Made by a program: the position numbers and the translations under genes. DNA of 64,000 nt. Origin: Alphaproteobacteria bacterium. Lineage in GTDB: Bacteria; Pseudomonadota; Alphaproteobacteria; Rhodospirillales; Casp-alpha2. The DNA lies in the NCBI GenBank assembly GCA_024279135.1, contig JAJRRU010000010.1:62001-126000 (forward strand), in the 5' to 3' direction. Numbering within the stretch: the stretch's first letter is position 1; each line of letters starts with the position of its first letter. A model generated the notes under the pieces. That model was not told where the DNA came from and made no database searches. It saw only the letters and a list, made by a program, of their open reading frames with translations. Shown piece after piece: positions 35,215-49,714 of this stretch.

Positions 35215-36333
35215 ATGAAACTCACTATTGAACGATCCGCGCTCCTGAAATCTCTAGGGCATGTGCAGAGCGTCGTGGAACGGCGCAATACAATTCCTAT
35301 TCTTTCCAACGTGAAACTCAGCGCCCGGGACGGCAGGCTGGATCTGAATGCGACCGACATGGATCTGGATATCGTTGCCGGTGTTGAGGCCGATATTTCA
35401 GAGCCGGGATCCACAACCGCGCCGGCCCATACGCTGTTTGAAATCGTTCGCAAGCTGCCCGAAGGGGCTCAGGTGGAACTCGATGCGTCGGGTGGTGATG
35501 ACCAACTGGTGCTGCGGGCCGGACGCTCGCGCTTTGTGCTGACCTGTCTGCCCACCGAAGACTTTCCGGTCATGTCCGGGGGCGAAGCGACCCATTCGTT
35601 TACCATAGCGGCTGGCGAGCTGTGCGCACTGATTGACCGGACAAAATTTGCTATTTCCACGGAAGAAACCCGTTATTACCTGAACGGCATCTATTTACAT
35701 GCTACCGAGCGTGACGACACGCTGGTATTGCGTGCCGTGGCAACGGATGGTCATCGTCTGGCCAGTGTAGAAGCGCCCTTGCCATCGGGTGCGGCCGGGA
35801 TGCCTGGTGTTATCGTGCCTCGTAAAACCGTGACTGAGTTGCGCAAGCTGATCGAGGACTACGCCGATGAGGTGGATGTGGCCCTGTCTGAGTCCAAAAT
35901 CCGTTTTACTTTCGACGGAGCGGTGATGACATCAAAGCTGATCGACGGCACATTCCCCGATTATCAGCGGGTGATCCCGGAAGGCAACGACAAGATAATG
36001 GACATCAACTGCCGGGATTTTGCCAATGCGGTTGATCGGGTTACGGCGATCTCCAGCGAGAAATCACGGGCCATAAAGCTCAAGCTCACACCCGGGGTGC
36101 TCTTGCTCGCCGCTTCGAGCGCCGAACACGGCAGTGCCACCGAAGAGCTTGAAAATGATTATAGCGGGTCTGAAATAGAAATTGGCTTCAATTCGCGGTA
36201 TTTGCTGGATATAGCCCAACAGATCGAAGGCGATGTAATACGGTTTGTCCTCGCCGATTCCACATCGCCGACCATCGTTCGCGAAGTTGAGGATGCCAGC
36301 GCGCTGTATGTCCTGATGCCCATGCGGGTATAA
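35215..36333 (+). CDS. dnaN: DNA polymerase III beta subunit (sliding clamp)
   Basis: 372 residues, the usual length. Three clamp domains are readable, starting MKLTIERSALLKSLGHVQSVVERRNTIPILSNV, with RYYLNGIYLH and ATDGHRLA in the middle domain and the C-terminal ALYVLMPMRV. It forms the ring that tethers polymerase III to DNA. A 235-base gap separates it from dnaA, and recF follows after 46 bases. Confidence 0.97.
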   Translation: MKLTIERSALLKSLGHVQSVVERRNTIPILSNVKLSARDGRLDLNATDMDLDIVAGVEADISEPGSTTAPAHTLFEIVRKLPEGAQVELDASGGDDQLVLRAGRSRFVLTCLPTEDFPVMSGGEATHSFTIAAGELCALIDRTKFAISTEETRYYLNGIYLHATERDDTLVLRAVATDGHRLASVEAPLPSGAAGMPGVIVPRKTVTELRKLIEDYADEVDVALSESKIRFTFDGAVMTSKLIDGTFPDYQRVIPEGNDKIMDINCRDFANAVDRVTAISSEKSRAIKLKLTPGVLLLAASSAEHGSATEELENDYSGSEIEIGFNSRYLLDIAQQIEGDVIRFVLADSTSPTIVREVEDASALYVLMPMRV

Positions 36334-36379
36334 CAGCGTGCAATTCGTCTGATTTGACAATGCCCTATAGCACTAACAA

Positions 36380-40152
<3,773 letters not shown>

Positions 40153-40155
40153 ATC

Positions 40156-40362
40156 ATGTCTTTTCTGATCAGTAATTTATTCAGACGGGCGGTTAGTAAA
40201 CTCGCCGATGACCCTGAACTGCGGGAAAAGACTATTCAAACGGCTCGCACGTTGGCGGCCAGTGGTGCCGATAGTGCGAAAAAGATCATCCATGACGAAG
40301 ACCCCAGCCGGGCAGCGGGTCGGGCCGTTAAAAGCGTTATCCGCAAGGTTTTTAAAACATGA
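40156..40362 (+). CDS. Small basic protein of unknown function
   Basis: 68 residues, predicted soluble and largely helical (SNLFRRAVSKLADDPELREK, then a second basic segment ending KSVIRKVFKT). It begins 3 bases after the gyrB stop and overlaps the next gene as ATGA, so it is probably expressed with gyrB. No family is recognised. Confidence 0.6.
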   Translation: MSFLISNLFRRAVSKLADDPELREKTIQTARTLAASGADSAKKIIHDEDPSRAAGRAVKSVIRKVFKT

Positions 40363-40736
40363 CCGACAGTTCCAGTATCAGCCAGCGTACGGTCATGAAG
40401 GGCCAGTATGTCTTCCGTGAAGAGGAAACCGGGCAATGCGCTGTTGTTATAAAGTCGGGGGAAGTTGAGATTCTGAAAGCTGTTGAGGATAAACAGGTTG
40501 TCCTGGGCAAGGTGGTTGCGGGGGGCATGTTTGGCGAAATGTCGCTGATTTCCAATAAACCTCGCATGGCATCGGCGCGGGTGCTCAAGGAAGTCGAGCT
40601 TATGGTCATTCCTATTGAGGTATTCGAAAGCAAGTTGGAAAAACTCGATTCGTTTAATCGCGCCCTGATCGAAGTGCTGTCCAGCCACATCCGTTCGCTG
40701 GCCGAAAAATTGGGAACAGATACCAGAGCGTCTTAA
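40359..40736 (+). CDS. Stand-alone cyclic-nucleotide-binding domain protein
   Basis: 125 residues forming one cNMP-binding (Crp-type) beta-barrel: YVFREEETGQCAVVIKSGEVEI, a GMFGEMSLISNKPRMASARV phosphate-binding cassette, and a C-terminal helix. The cassette has the GE(M)SL and R-A-SA pattern that binds cyclic nucleotides. There is no DNA-binding or kinase domain. It is in the gyrB operon through the small basic protein gene; its output is unknown. Confidence 0.8.
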   Translation: MTDSSSISQRTVMKGQYVFREEETGQCAVVIKSGEVEILKAVEDKQVVLGKVVAGGMFGEMSLISNKPRMASARVLKEVELMVIPIEVFESKLEKLDSFNRALIEVLSSHIRSLAEKLGTDTRAS

Positions 40737-40895
40737 GGTCGGCCCGTAATCCCCTCAGTTTGTGACCCCGGCTTTAACCGTTTTCTAACGGGCACTGGTG
40801 CATAACAGAGCCATGATCAAATCGGCACAATATGACTGTTTAACCGGCGCTATGCATTTCGGCCCGCGTGGTGGGCTGTCACGGGAGATGATGTC

Positions 40896-42761
40896 ATGTT
40901 GTGGTTAATAGGGCGGCTGATGTATTGGGGGCTGGTGCTGTCGATCTGGGTTGGTGTTGTGGCGGGGTTTGTAATCGCCTATTACGCCTACGGGCTGCCC
41001 GATGTGGAACAGGCTTTTTCGCCGACCCGGCGCCCGGCGGTAACTGTGCTTGCCATCGATGGGTCTGAATTGGCCAGCGTTGGTGATATCTACGGATTGC
41101 CCGTCCAGGTTAAAAATTTACCGCCATCGTTGATACAGGCGGTTATTGCCACGGAGGACCGCCGTTTTTATAATCATTTCGGACTCGATATAATCGGTGT
41201 TGTGCGGGCTATCTGGACGAATGTATCCCAGGGCGGCATCCGACAGGGCGGATCTACTATCACCCAGCAGGTGGCCAAGAACCTGTTTTTGACACCGGAA
41301 AAGACCTATGGCCGGAAAATTCGTGAGGCCATACTGGCGCTCTGGCTTGAAAACCAGTTTGCCAAGGATGAAATTCTCAGTATTTATTTAAACCGCATGT
41401 ATTTCGGTGCCGGAACGTGGGGGGTTGACGGGGCGGCACGAAAATATTTCGGTATCCCGGCGACCCGCCTGTCCACCTGGCAGTCGGCCATGCTGGCAGG
41501 ACTGCTCAAGGCACCAAGCCGGTATAACCCTCGCTCAAATGCCGATCGGGCCGAAAAGCGCACCCTGGTGGTGCTCGCCAATATGGTCGCCGCAGGCTAT
41601 CTCAGCGCGCAGGACGCCAAGCGGGCGAGCAGCCAAAAAGGTGCCACCGTGCTGAGTCGTCGCGGCGGTGGCAGTCGGTATTTCGTCGATTGGGTACTGG
41701 CCCGGGTGCCCGGTTTTGTCAGCGTGGACCGCGATGTGGTAGTCCGCACCACGCTCCAGCCGACTATCCAGCGGCTCGCCGGTCAGGCCGTGATTAAGCA
41801 CCTCGATGGTGCGGGCGCCAAACAGAACGTGACGCAAGCCGCCCTGGTTATCATGTCACTGGATGGGGCCTTGCGCGCCATGGTGGGTGGACGGTCTTAT
41901 GCAAAAAGCCAGTTCAACCGGGTCACCCAGGCCAGGCGGCAACCTGGCTCGGCGTTCAAACCATTGGTTTATCTGGCCGGGCTGGAAGCCGGAATGCGCG
42001 ACAATACGATCTTTAAGGACGAACCCATCAACATCAACGGCTGGAAACCGGCAAATATAGATCGTCAATATCGCGGTGCTGTGACCATGGTCGAGGCCCT
42101 GGCAAAATCCATCAACACGGTGGCTGTGAAAATTGCCCAGCGGGTAGGTTTCAATAATGTGCGAAAAATTGCAGCCCGGCTCGGTATTCGGGGCGATCTG
42201 GGTAATCACCCCAGTCTGGCGCTGGGCGCTGCGGAAGTGAGTTTGCTCGATTTAACCGGGGCCTATGCGGTGCTTGCCAATGGCGGGCGGGCGGTGTGGC
42301 CCTATGCCATTATTGATATTCGGTCCCGCGATGGCACACTGCTTTATACCCGGTCGGGCAGCGGGCCGGGCCGGGTGGTGGCGGCTCATCATGCTAGCGT
42401 AATGAATGCCATGTTAGCCAGTGTGATCGAGGGTGGCACCGGGCATCGGGCCGCCATAGACCGCCCGATTGCGGGTAAAACCGGGACCAGCCAGAACTTC
42501 CGTGATGGCTGGTTTGTGGGCTATAGCGCCGATCTGGTTGGTGGGGTCTGGATGGGTAACGATAACGGTTCTGCACCGAAAAAACTGACCGGTGGCGGCC
42601 TGCCCGCCATGATCTGGCGCGATGCCATGTTGGGGGCACACCGGGGCAAACCAGCCCGGCCTTTATTCGGTGGCGATGGTGGCGAACTCCCTGCCGACAA
42701 TCAAAAAGGGAAAGGGGGGATAATGAAAATTTTATCAGACTTTTTCGGCACGAAAAATTAA
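40896..42761 (+). CDS. Class A penicillin-binding protein (transglycosylase/transpeptidase, PBP1A family)
   Basis: 621 residues, shorter than typical PBP1A (about 800). A membrane anchor (about 8-30) precedes the GT51 glycosyltransferase with catalytic E87 in ATEDRRFYNHFG and QGGSTITQQVAKNLFL. The transpeptidase has S352-x-x-K355 in QPGSAFKPL, an SxN motif (SIN) and KTG in GKTGTSQNFRDGWFVG. It polymerises and crosslinks peptidoglycan in the periplasm. It follows a 160-base gap after the cNMP gene and is convergent with hldE. Confidence 0.92.
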   Translation: MLWLIGRLMYWGLVLSIWVGVVAGFVIAYYAYGLPDVEQAFSPTRRPAVTVLAIDGSELASVGDIYGLPVQVKNLPPSLIQAVIATEDRRFYNHFGLDIIGVVRAIWTNVSQGGIRQGGSTITQQVAKNLFLTPEKTYGRKIREAILALWLENQFAKDEILSIYLNRMYFGAGTWGVDGAARKYFGIPATRLSTWQSAMLAGLLKAPSRYNPRSNADRAEKRTLVVLANMVAAGYLSAQDAKRASSQKGATVLSRRGGGSRYFVDWVLARVPGFVSVDRDVVVRTTLQPTIQRLAGQAVIKHLDGAGAKQNVTQAALVIMSLDGALRAMVGGRSYAKSQFNRVTQARRQPGSAFKPLVYLAGLEAGMRDNTIFKDEPININGWKPANIDRQYRGAVTMVEALAKSINTVAVKIAQRVGFNNVRKIAARLGIRGDLGNHPSLALGAAEVSLLDLTGAYAVLANGGRAVWPYAIIDIRSRDGTLLYTRSGSGPGRVVAAHHASVMNAMLASVIEGGTGHRAAIDRPIAGKTGTSQNFRDGWFVGYSADLVGGVWMGNDNGSAPKKLTGGGLPAMIWRDAMLGAHRGKPARPLFGGDGGELPADNQKGKGGIMKILSDFFGTKN

Positions 42762-42762
42762 G

Positions 42763-44226
42763 TTATTTGGCCATACGGGAAATCGTACCGGTAGTGGAAT
42801 GGCCATCGATAATATCCGCCAGCAGCACCTTGCCGCCCCACCCTAGAACTATATCAGCACCGACCACCTTATCCACCGTATAATCGGAACCCTTGACCAA
42901 TACGTCCGGTTTGATGGCGTCAATAAGTCTGAACGGTGTGGCATCATCAAAAATTACCACGCCAGCCACATCGCTCAGGGCAGCTAAAATCGTTGCGCGA
43001 GCTGTTTCATTTTGAATGGGCCGGTCCGGTCCTTTCAATTGGTTGACGGAAACATCACTGTTCAAGCCAACGATCAGACGATCACAGGCCTGTCCGGCTT
43101 GTTTGAGCAGGGAAATATGGCCCATGTGTAACAAATCGAAACAACCGTTTGTGAAACCGATGGTTTTCCCGGTGTTTCGCCATTGTCGGACCTGATGTAA
43201 CAAGGGATCAAGATCGAGAATTTTTTGTTCGGCCGCATTCGTGCTTTGATGGTTGACGGCAAAACTAAATTCGGAACCGTAACAAGCCGCTGTCCCGGCT
43301 TTACCGACCACCACACCGGCGCAGATATTGGCAATGGTGATGGCATCGATCAGGTTTGCGCCCGCCGCCATAGCCGTGGCGATGGCCGCGACCACCGTGT
43401 CGCCGGCCCCCGATACATCGAATACTTCACGGGCTTCTGCCGATAAATGGGTTACCTCGCCTTCGGCGGTGACCAGGGTCATGCCCTCGTGCGAACGGGT
43501 CACCAGCACGCCGCCCAGATCATATTGCATGACCAGAGAACGGGCCGCATCGATGATATCACAATCGGCGTTCAGGGCATGGCCGACCGCCTCGGCAAGC
43601 TCGGCTTTATTGGGGGTGACCAGATCGGCCCCTTGATAGCGTCCGTAATCGCGACCTTTTGGATCGACAATGACCGGTTTTCCAGCCCGGTGGGCCGCAT
43701 CGATGATACCGGCGATGACATCGGGCACCAGCACACCTTTGCCATAATCGGAGATCACCACGCTGCCACTGGTTTTCATGGCTTTTTTGACAGCTGAAAT
43801 AACCTTTTTTATGGTGGCATTATTGATATTAGCCAGAATTTCGTGATCGGCGCGCAAGAGCTGGTGGTTGCCTGCCAGATAGCGGGTTTTAATGGCTGTT
43901 GAGCGATGTCGCACGGTGATCATGTCTGAACTGGAAACCCCATCCTGGCTCAGCAAAGCCTTGATGGAAGCACCCGCCGGGTCATCGCCGATCACCGTGT
44001 TCAAGATGGGTAATCCACCAAGTGCTGCCACATTGCGAACCACATTACCCGCCCCGCCCAGCATGTTGGATTCGCGTTCAATGGACAGTACCGGTATGGG
44101 GGCCTCGGGCGAAATCCGGTTGACGGTGCCGTAAATATAACGATCCAGCATGATATCGCCGCAACATAGTACGCGCGCGGTGTTAAAGGCGTCTTTTATT
44201 TTAAGCAGTTTATCTGGCTGGTTCAT
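42763..44226 (-). CDS. hldE: Bifunctional heptose-7-phosphate kinase / heptose-1-phosphate adenylyltransferase
   Basis: 487 residues. The N-terminal ribokinase-type domain (about 1-320) has MLGGAGNVVRNVAALGG and the catalytic DVSGAGDTVVAAIA. The C-terminal cytidylyltransferase-like domain (about 345-487) has GFTNGCFDLLHMGHISLL and VKGSDYT. It makes ADP-heptose precursors for the LPS inner core. It overlaps gmhA as ATGA. Confidence 0.95.
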   Translation of the reverse strand: MNQPDKLLKIKDAFNTARVLCCGDIMLDRYIYGTVNRISPEAPIPVLSIERESNMLGGAGNVVRNVAALGGLPILNTVIGDDPAGASIKALLSQDGVSSSDMITVRHRSTAIKTRYLAGNHQLLRADHEILANINNATIKKVISAVKKAMKTSGSVVISDYGKGVLVPDVIAGIIDAAHRAGKPVIVDPKGRDYGRYQGADLVTPNKAELAEAVGHALNADCDIIDAARSLVMQYDLGGVLVTRSHEGMTLVTAEGEVTHLSAEAREVFDVSGAGDTVVAAIATAMAAGANLIDAITIANICAGVVVGKAGTAACYGSEFSFAVNHQSTNAAEQKILDLDPLLHQVRQWRNTGKTIGFTNGCFDLLHMGHISLLKQAGQACDRLIVGLNSDVSVNQLKGPDRPIQNETARATILAALSDVAGVVIFDDATPFRLIDAIKPDVLVKGSDYTVDKVVGADIVLGWGGKVLLADIIDGHSTTGTISRMAK

Positions 44227-44813
44227 ACCAATCCCAGTTCCCGTTCCAATACGTTGCAGAATAAATGACCGATGATAATGTGCATTTCCTGAATGCGCGA
44301 GGTGGTGCGTGACGGTACGATCAGAAAGGGTTTAACCAGGTCGCGCATTTTGCCCCCGTCCCTGCCGCCCAGAGCTGCGGTGCGACAGCCCATGGATTGG
44401 GCCTGTGCCAGGGCAAGAATTATATTTTTTGAGTTTCCCGATGTGGAGATGCCGATTACCAGATCGGGCGCATGACACAGGGCTTCGATCTGGCGGGAGA
44501 AAATTTTATCAAACCCGAGATCGTTGCCACAGGCGGTCAGTGCTGAGGTATCGGTGCTCAATGACAGGGCGGCAATGGGTTTGCGATCAGAAACATATCG
44601 AATGGTCAGTTCGGTTGCCAGATGCTGGGCATCGGCCGCACTGCCGCCGTTACCGCAAAATATGATTTTTCCGCCGTCCCGAATAGCAGCCACACCAAGT
44701 TCACAAAGTTGTTTGAACGGCTCGATCATTGCCGCACGTGTTTCAGCCAGCACAGCCTCATGTTCGTCGAATTCTGAATTAAAAATTCGCTCGGGATTGG
44801 TTGTGAATTCCAT
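44223..44813 (-). CDS. gmhA: Sedoheptulose-7-phosphate isomerase
   Basis: 196 residues from ATG 44813 (CAGGAG upstream; a start at 44852 is weaker). SIS-domain motifs GNGGSAADAQHLATEL and GISTSGNSKNIILALAQA are typical of GmhA, which starts ADP-heptose synthesis. It is coupled to hldE, and glycosyltransferases of family 9 and 4 lie further on in the window. Confidence 0.93.
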   Translation of the reverse strand: MEFTTNPERIFNSEFDEHEAVLAETRAAMIEPFKQLCELGVAAIRDGGKIIFCGNGGSAADAQHLATELTIRYVSDRKPIAALSLSTDTSALTACGNDLGFDKIFSRQIEALCHAPDLVIGISTSGNSKNIILALAQAQSMGCRTAALGGRDGGKMRDLVKPFLIVPSRTTSRIQEMHIIIGHLFCNVLERELGLV

Positions 44814-44963
44814 CGTGTCTCCTGAATAATCATAGTGCCTTGATCTTGACAATCGAAACGTAGAATTTATTGTCTGAGGTACTTCTACGCCACTTGCAGG
44901 CAGATTGCAAAGCGTGGAAGCCGATTTTAAAACCTTATCGCCAGCTCATGAACGAGGTATATT

Positions 44964-45305
44964 ATGGGGTCATTTTTTTCACGCTTGTTTGGCGGATCAT
45001 CCGACAAACAGGAAGCAAACGTCCGCAGCGATCCTGTATCCTACAAGGAGTTGCAGATCTGTGCGGCACCGAAACGTAAAGGCGACAGCTGGTTGCTGGC
45101 CGGGGTAATCATAAAACCCGGACCTGACAATGCCGATGGCGATGTTCAGGGTGAGAGTGAGGCTCTGGAACGCGAGTTCATTCGCGCCGATACCTTTTCG
45201 TCCCGTGATGAAGCGGTGACGTTCGCTTTACGTAAAGGCGAACAGATTATCGACGAACAAGGATCGACCATGTTCGCCGATGGAGCCAAAACGGGTCGGG
45301 CCTGA
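44964..45305 (+). CDS. HlyU-family protein
   Basis: 113 residues. GSFFSRLFGG at the N-terminus and EREFIRADTFSSRDEAVTFALRKGEQIIDEQG match the HlyU family (DUF from Vibrio regulator HlyU), frequent in alphaproteobacteria where a regulatory role is not proven. It is convergent with pheT, with 35 bases between. Confidence 0.8.
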   Translation: MGSFFSRLFGGSSDKQEANVRSDPVSYKELQICAAPKRKGDSWLLAGVIIKPGPDNADGDVQGESEALEREFIRADTFSSRDEAVTFALRKGEQIIDEQGSTMFADGAKTGRA

Positions 45306-45340
45306 GGCCCCTGAGGTCCGAGGTCTGACGACGCAAGGGC

Positions 45341-47749
45341 TCAACCGCGCAGGCTGCCGCCGGTAACCGAACACACCTTGTCGATAATGCGGCTGGCGAT
45401 TGCCTCGATATCCTTTTCCGTCAGGGTCTGCTCCATGGGTTGCAAGACCACATTGATGGCGATGGATTTCTCATGATCGGCTAGACTGCCACCCTGGAAA
45501 ACATCGAACAGGCGAACCTGGGTAATCAGTTTTTTATCGACCCCTCTGGCGATGCGCATGACGTCCTGGGCATTGGTATCACGCGATACTACAAAAGCAA
45601 AATCCCGCTCTACGGTTTGCAGATTGGGCAGCTTCAGGTTAGCCCTCGCCGGGCCCTTGGCGGCTTTTGGTGTGGGCAGGTTCTCCAACATCACTTCAAA
45701 GGCCACAACCGCACCTTTGAGGCCGATTTTTTTCAATACATCGGGGTGCATCTCGCCGAACCGTGCCAGCGTGGTTTTGGGGCCTAACCGCAGTTCTCCG
45801 GATCGTCCTGGGTGATACCACTCAGGAGCCTCTGCAAAGACTTGCAGGTTATCAACCGGGGCACCCAGATCACTGAGCAATGCCAATGCATCGGCTTTGG
45901 CATCGAAGACATCTACGGGTCGGGCTTGTTCGACCCAATTTTTTTCGCCGGTCATGCCGGTCCGTATACCGGTGATTAATTGCGACTGATCGCCCGGTGC
46001 GTCGCCATTGAACTGGGGGCCGACCTCGAACAAACAGGCATTGGCAAGCCCACGATCAGCGTTTCGTGCAGCCGCCGTCAATAAATTGGGCAACAGTGAA
46101 GGACGCATGACATCAAGATCGCTGCTGATGGGGTTGATCAGGCGCAGACCATCGCTGACCCCGCCAAACAAATCAGCCAACTCCGATGACAGGAACGAAT
46201 AGGTCACGGCCTCCATTAACCCGCGCGATGCAGCGGTGCGGCGTGCTGCGGCCTGCTTACGCTGGGCCGGGGTGGCAATGGCATGGGGCAGGTTATTGAA
46301 ATTGCTGAAGGGTACGATGGGAATGGCATCATATCCGTTGATGCGGACCACTTCTTCTACCAGGCAGGCCTCGCTGACAATATCGCCGCGCCATGACGGT
46401 ACGGCCGCGCTCAGCACATCACCGTCCTGGCTAACCCCGAAGCCCAGGGCGCTCAGAATCCGGATCACCTCATGGGGTGCGATCTCAACACCGCCAAGCC
46501 CGGCAATGCGTTCAAGCCGCAGATCAATGGTGCGTTGCCAGGCAATGGGGCTGCCGGCAATGACCAGCTGGGAGACCTCGCCGCCGCACAGCTCCACCAT
46601 CAACTGGCTGGCGATTTCCATGCCGTCGATCAGAAATTCCGGGTCGATGCCGCGCTCAAAACGAAACCGGGCATCGGAAATAATACCCAGTTTGCGACCC
46701 GAGGCCGCCGTGCGGACGGGATCGAAATAAGCCGCTTCAATAAACACATTGACGGTCTCGCTGGTACAGCCGGAAAACGTGCCGCCGATAATCCCGCCCA
46801 GCGCCTCGGCGCGGGCTTCATCGGCGATGACGGTAACCGTGTCATCCAGTGTGTAGTCCTTGTCATTCAGGGCGGCCAGGGTTTCGCCAGGGTTTGACAG
46901 GCGCACGTGGATATCACCGCTCACCTTGTCGGCATCAAAAACATGCAACGGTCGATTGTATCCGAACGTCATCAGGTTGGTGATATCCACCAGAGCGGAG
47001 ATCGGGCGCAGCCCGATGGTCAGCAATCGGTCTTTCAGCCATTTGGGACTGTCGACATTTTTGAGGCCCCGGATATAGCGCCCGACAAACATCGGACATA
47101 ACGAGGCGTGATCATCAGCCAGATCCATATGGACCTTGATGGGGCTCTCGAAGGTGCCCGTCTGGGCCGTCACATGGAGTTCTTTCAGCGTGCCCAGACC
47201 CGCGGCCGCCAGATCACGGGCGATGCCGCGCACCCCGAGACAGTCGCCCCGGTTGGGGGTAATGGCGATCTCGATCAGTGGATCATCCAGTCCCATGGTT
47301 TGCGCAGCGGGTGCGCCGTTTGGGGCCTCGGTTTCAAGTTCGATGATGCCGTCGTGTTCATCGCTCAGGCCCATTTCGCGTTCCGAGAGCAACATGCCGT
47401 TACTTTCCACACCGCGAATTTCGGCCTTTTTCAGGGTGATGCCTGTGCCCGGGATGGACATGCCTGAGGCGGCAAACACGCCGATCAGACCGGTCCGTGC
47501 ATTGGGTGCACCACACACCACCTGGATGGGGGCATCGCCACCGAAATCCACCGAGCAGACACGCAAACGGTCGGCATCGGGGTGCTGGACGGCTTCAATA
47601 ACACGTGCAATCACGAAACCTTCCAGGCCAATAGCCCGGTCGGTTACGTTTTCGACTTCCAGGCCGATCATGGTCAGGCGCTCGACAATATCATCCAGCG
47701 ATGCCTCGGTATCGAGGAACTCTTTAAGCCAGGACAGGGTAAATTTCAT
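45341..47749 (-). CDS. pheT: Phenylalanyl-tRNA synthetase beta subunit
   Basis: 802 residues, standard length for the large type. The N-terminal tRNA-binding (EMAP-like) domain, B3/B4 editing region and the ferredoxin-like anticodon-binding domain (ending [24 protein letters not shown]) are readable. It overlaps the pheS stop by ATGA. Together the subunits charge tRNA-Phe. Confidence 0.96.
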   Translation of the reverse strand: MKFTLSWLKEFLDTEASLDDIVERLTMIGLEVENVTDRAIGLEGFVIARVIEAVQHPDADRLRVCSVDFGGDAPIQVVCGAPNARTGLIGVFAASGMSIPGTGITLKKAEIRGVESNGMLLSEREMGLSDEHDGIIELETEAPNGAPAAQTMGLDDPLIEIAITPNRGDCLGVRGIARDLAAAGLGTLKELHVTAQTGTFESPIKVHMDLADDHASLCPMFVGRYIRGLKNVDSPKWLKDRLLTIGLRPISALVDITNLMTFGYNRPLHVFDADKVSGDIHVRLSNPGETLAALNDKDYTLDDTVTVIADEARAEALGGIIGGTFSGCTSETVNVFIEAAYFDPVRTAASGRKLGIISDARFRFERGIDPEFLIDGMEIASQLMVELCGGEVSQLVIAGSPIAWQRTIDLRLERIAGLGGVEIAPHEVIRILSALGFGVSQDGDVLSAAVPSWRGDIVSEACLVEEVVRINGYDAIPIVPFSNFNNLPHAIATPAQRKQAAARRTAASRGLMEAVTYSFLSSELADLFGGVSDGLRLINPISSDLDVMRPSLLPNLLTAAARNADRGLANACLFEVGPQFNGDAPGDQSQLITGIRTGMTGEKNWVEQARPVDVFDAKADALALLSDLGAPVDNLQVFAEAPEWYHPGRSGELRLGPKTTLARFGEMHPDVLKKIGLKGAVVAFEVMLENLPTPKAAKGPARANLKLPNLQTVERDFAFVVSRDTNAQDVMRIARGVDKKLITQVRLFDVFQGGSLADHEKSIAINVVLQPMEQTLTEKDIEAIASRIIDKVCSVTGGSLRG

Positions 47750-48858
47750 CGTTCCAGCCCTCCGACCATAGACGGTGTATGAAGGGCGGAAAATCCGTAG
47801 TGGCGCAACCAGCGCAGATCGGATTCGTAAAACGTGCGCAGATCGGGAATGCCGTATTTCAGCATGGCCATACGTTCCACCCCAATGCCGAAAGCGAAGC
47901 CCTGGTAGATGGTCGAATCGATACCGCAGTTATCCAGTACTTTGGGGTTTATCATGCCGGAACCGAGAATTTCCAGCCAGTCGTCGCCGTGACCGATGCG
48001 CAAACCGCCGCCTTCGCGGGTACACCCGATATCGACTTCTGCCGATGGTTCAGTAAACGGGAAATAGCTCGGGCGGAATCGCACCGGTAAGTCTTCCACG
48101 CCGAAAAAGGCGCGACAGAACTCGATCAGGCAGCCTTTCAGATGACCCATGTGGGTTTTCTTGTCGACCACCAGACCTTCGACCTGATGGAACATGGGCG
48201 AATGGGTCGCGTCGTAATCACAGCGATAGGTGCGCCCCGGCACGATAATGCGGATGGGCGGTTGCTGGTTTTCCATGGTTCTGATCTGGACCGGTGAGGT
48301 ATGGGTGCGTAGGACGTGGCGTTCATTTTCGCCCTCGTCCTTATCCCCAAGCTCACCACCGCCGGGCAGATAGAAGGTATCAAGTTCCTCGCGGGCCGGG
48401 TGATCAGGGGGAATGTTCAGGGCGGTAAAATTGTGCCAGTCGTCTTCCACATCGGGGCCTTCGGCCACCACAAAACCCATTTCACCAAGGATCGCGACAA
48501 TCTCGTCAATGGTTTGGCTGACCGGATGGATAAGTCCCTGATTTTGGGGGCGAGCGGGCAGCGACACATCGATGCGTTCGGCCATGAGCCGGGCATTAAG
48601 CGCGGCTTGATCAAGCTCGGCCTTGCGCTGTTCAATGGTTAGCGCGATCTGGGTTTTCAGGGCATTGAGGCCCTGTCCGGCGGTTTTGCGCGCCTCGCCA
48701 TCCAGCTTGCCAAGCTCTTTCATCATGGAAGTGATACGGCCTTTTTTACCAAGTTCGGCCACACGGATTGTTTCCAGGGCATCCAAGGTCTCTGCGGCGC
48801 TGATCGTTAGCCCGAGTTCATCCTGCAATTGTGCGTATATAGACACAGTATCATCCAT
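47746..48858 (-). CDS. pheS: Phenylalanyl-tRNA synthetase alpha subunit
   Basis: 370 residues from ATG 48858; a TTG at 48885 is possible but sits in the T tract of the upstream terminator. The class II motifs include motif 2 [18 protein letters not shown] and motif 3 [37 protein letters not shown] matches the catalytic core. It follows rplT after a strong hairpin. Confidence 0.95.
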   Translation of the reverse strand: MDDTVSIYAQLQDELGLTISAAETLDALETIRVAELGKKGRITSMMKELGKLDGEARKTAGQGLNALKTQIALTIEQRKAELDQAALNARLMAERIDVSLPARPQNQGLIHPVSQTIDEIVAILGEMGFVVAEGPDVEDDWHNFTALNIPPDHPAREELDTFYLPGGGELGDKDEGENERHVLRTHTSPVQIRTMENQQPPIRIIVPGRTYRCDYDATHSPMFHQVEGLVVDKKTHMGHLKGCLIEFCRAFFGVEDLPVRFRPSYFPFTEPSAEVDIGCTREGGGLRIGHGDDWLEILGSGMINPKVLDNCGIDSTIYQGFAFGIGVERMAMLKYGIPDLRTFYESDLRWLRHYGFSALHTPSMVGGLER

Positions 48859-48884
48859 TCCCGAATATTTGTTTTGAGTGGGCA

Positions 48885-48924
48885 AAAAACGAAAGCCGCC
48901 CGAAGAAAATTCTTCAGGGCGGCT
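48885..48924 (-). terminator. Intrinsic terminator or attenuator between rplT and pheS
   Basis: In the leftward RNA, AGCCGCCC pairs with GGGCGGCT with additional pairing of the inner GAAGA/TCTTC, and the stem is followed by TTTTTT ending at 48885. It ends the rplT transcript or attenuates pheST. Confidence 0.85.
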
Positions 48925-48951
48925 CGCATCGTATTCAATTCTTTAGCCAGC

Positions 48952-49317
48952 TTATGCTGATTTTGCGAGAGCCGCCTGGGCCTGATCCACAAGAGCTTTA
49001 AAAGAGACCGGTTCGTGAATGGCAATATCGGACAGAACCTTGCGGTCGATCTCGATACCGGCTTTCAGCAGGCCGTTCATGAACTTTGAATAGTTCAGGC
49101 CGTGTTCACGGGCACCGGCGTTGATGCGCTGAATCCACAGGCTGCGGAAATTGCGCTTTTTGACGCGGCGATCGCGATAGGCATATTGCAGAGCTTTTTC
49201 TACGCTCTGCAGGGCGATACGGAAATTTGTGCTGGAACGACCGCGATAACCACGGGCCAGTTTCAATACTTTTTTGTGACGGGCGTGTGACGTGACGCCC
49301 CGTTTAACTCGTGCCAT
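48952..49317 (-). CDS. rplT: 50S ribosomal protein L20
   Basis: 121 residues. The N-terminus [34 protein letters not shown] is diagnostic. It binds 23S rRNA and in some bacteria represses its operon. It lies 13 bases downstream of rpmI and upstream of a strong terminator. Confidence 0.97.
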   Translation of the reverse strand: MARVKRGVTSHARHKKVLKLARGYRGRSSTNFRIALQSVEKALQYAYRDRRVKKRNFRSLWIQRINAGAREHGLNYSKFMNGLLKAGIEIDRKVLSDIAIHEPVSFKALVDQAQAALAKSA

Positions 49318-49330
49318 TTTTTATCTGTCC

Positions 49331-49531
49331 TTACCTGGAATAGGGCATATAGGATTTTACCATGCGTGCGTCGGATGCCGACAGGATCATGGTTCCGCGC
49401 GCATTTCGCTTCATTTTTTGCGAACGACGACGCAGGAAGTGGTTCAGTCCGGCGGCTGCGGCAACGACTTTGCCTTTGGCCGTAATCTTGAAGCGCTTCT
49501 TGGCACTGGATTTGGTCTTCATCTTGGGCAT
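49331..49531 (-). CDS. rpmI: 50S ribosomal protein L35
   Basis: 66 residues: [22 protein letters not shown] and [20 protein letters not shown] are typical of L35. It follows infC in the usual infC-rpmI-rplT order. Confidence 0.97.
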   Translation of the reverse strand: MPKMKTKSSAKKRFKITAKGKVVAAAAGLNHFLRRRSQKMKRNARGTMILSASDARMVKSYMPYSR

Positions 49532-49714
49532 TTTGCTATCCTTTCTAAAGAGCCAGTTGAAATTAGTATATCAACCGGTTGATCGCTTTTTGAGTGGCGG
49601 AGGCATGCCCTGCCATGCCACTCGTGTCGACTATTGCCTTCAATAGACGACCACGGGCCGGGTTATACCGGCTTGTTATCATATTAGCAAGGGACCATAG
49701 GGCCAAAAACCGAC

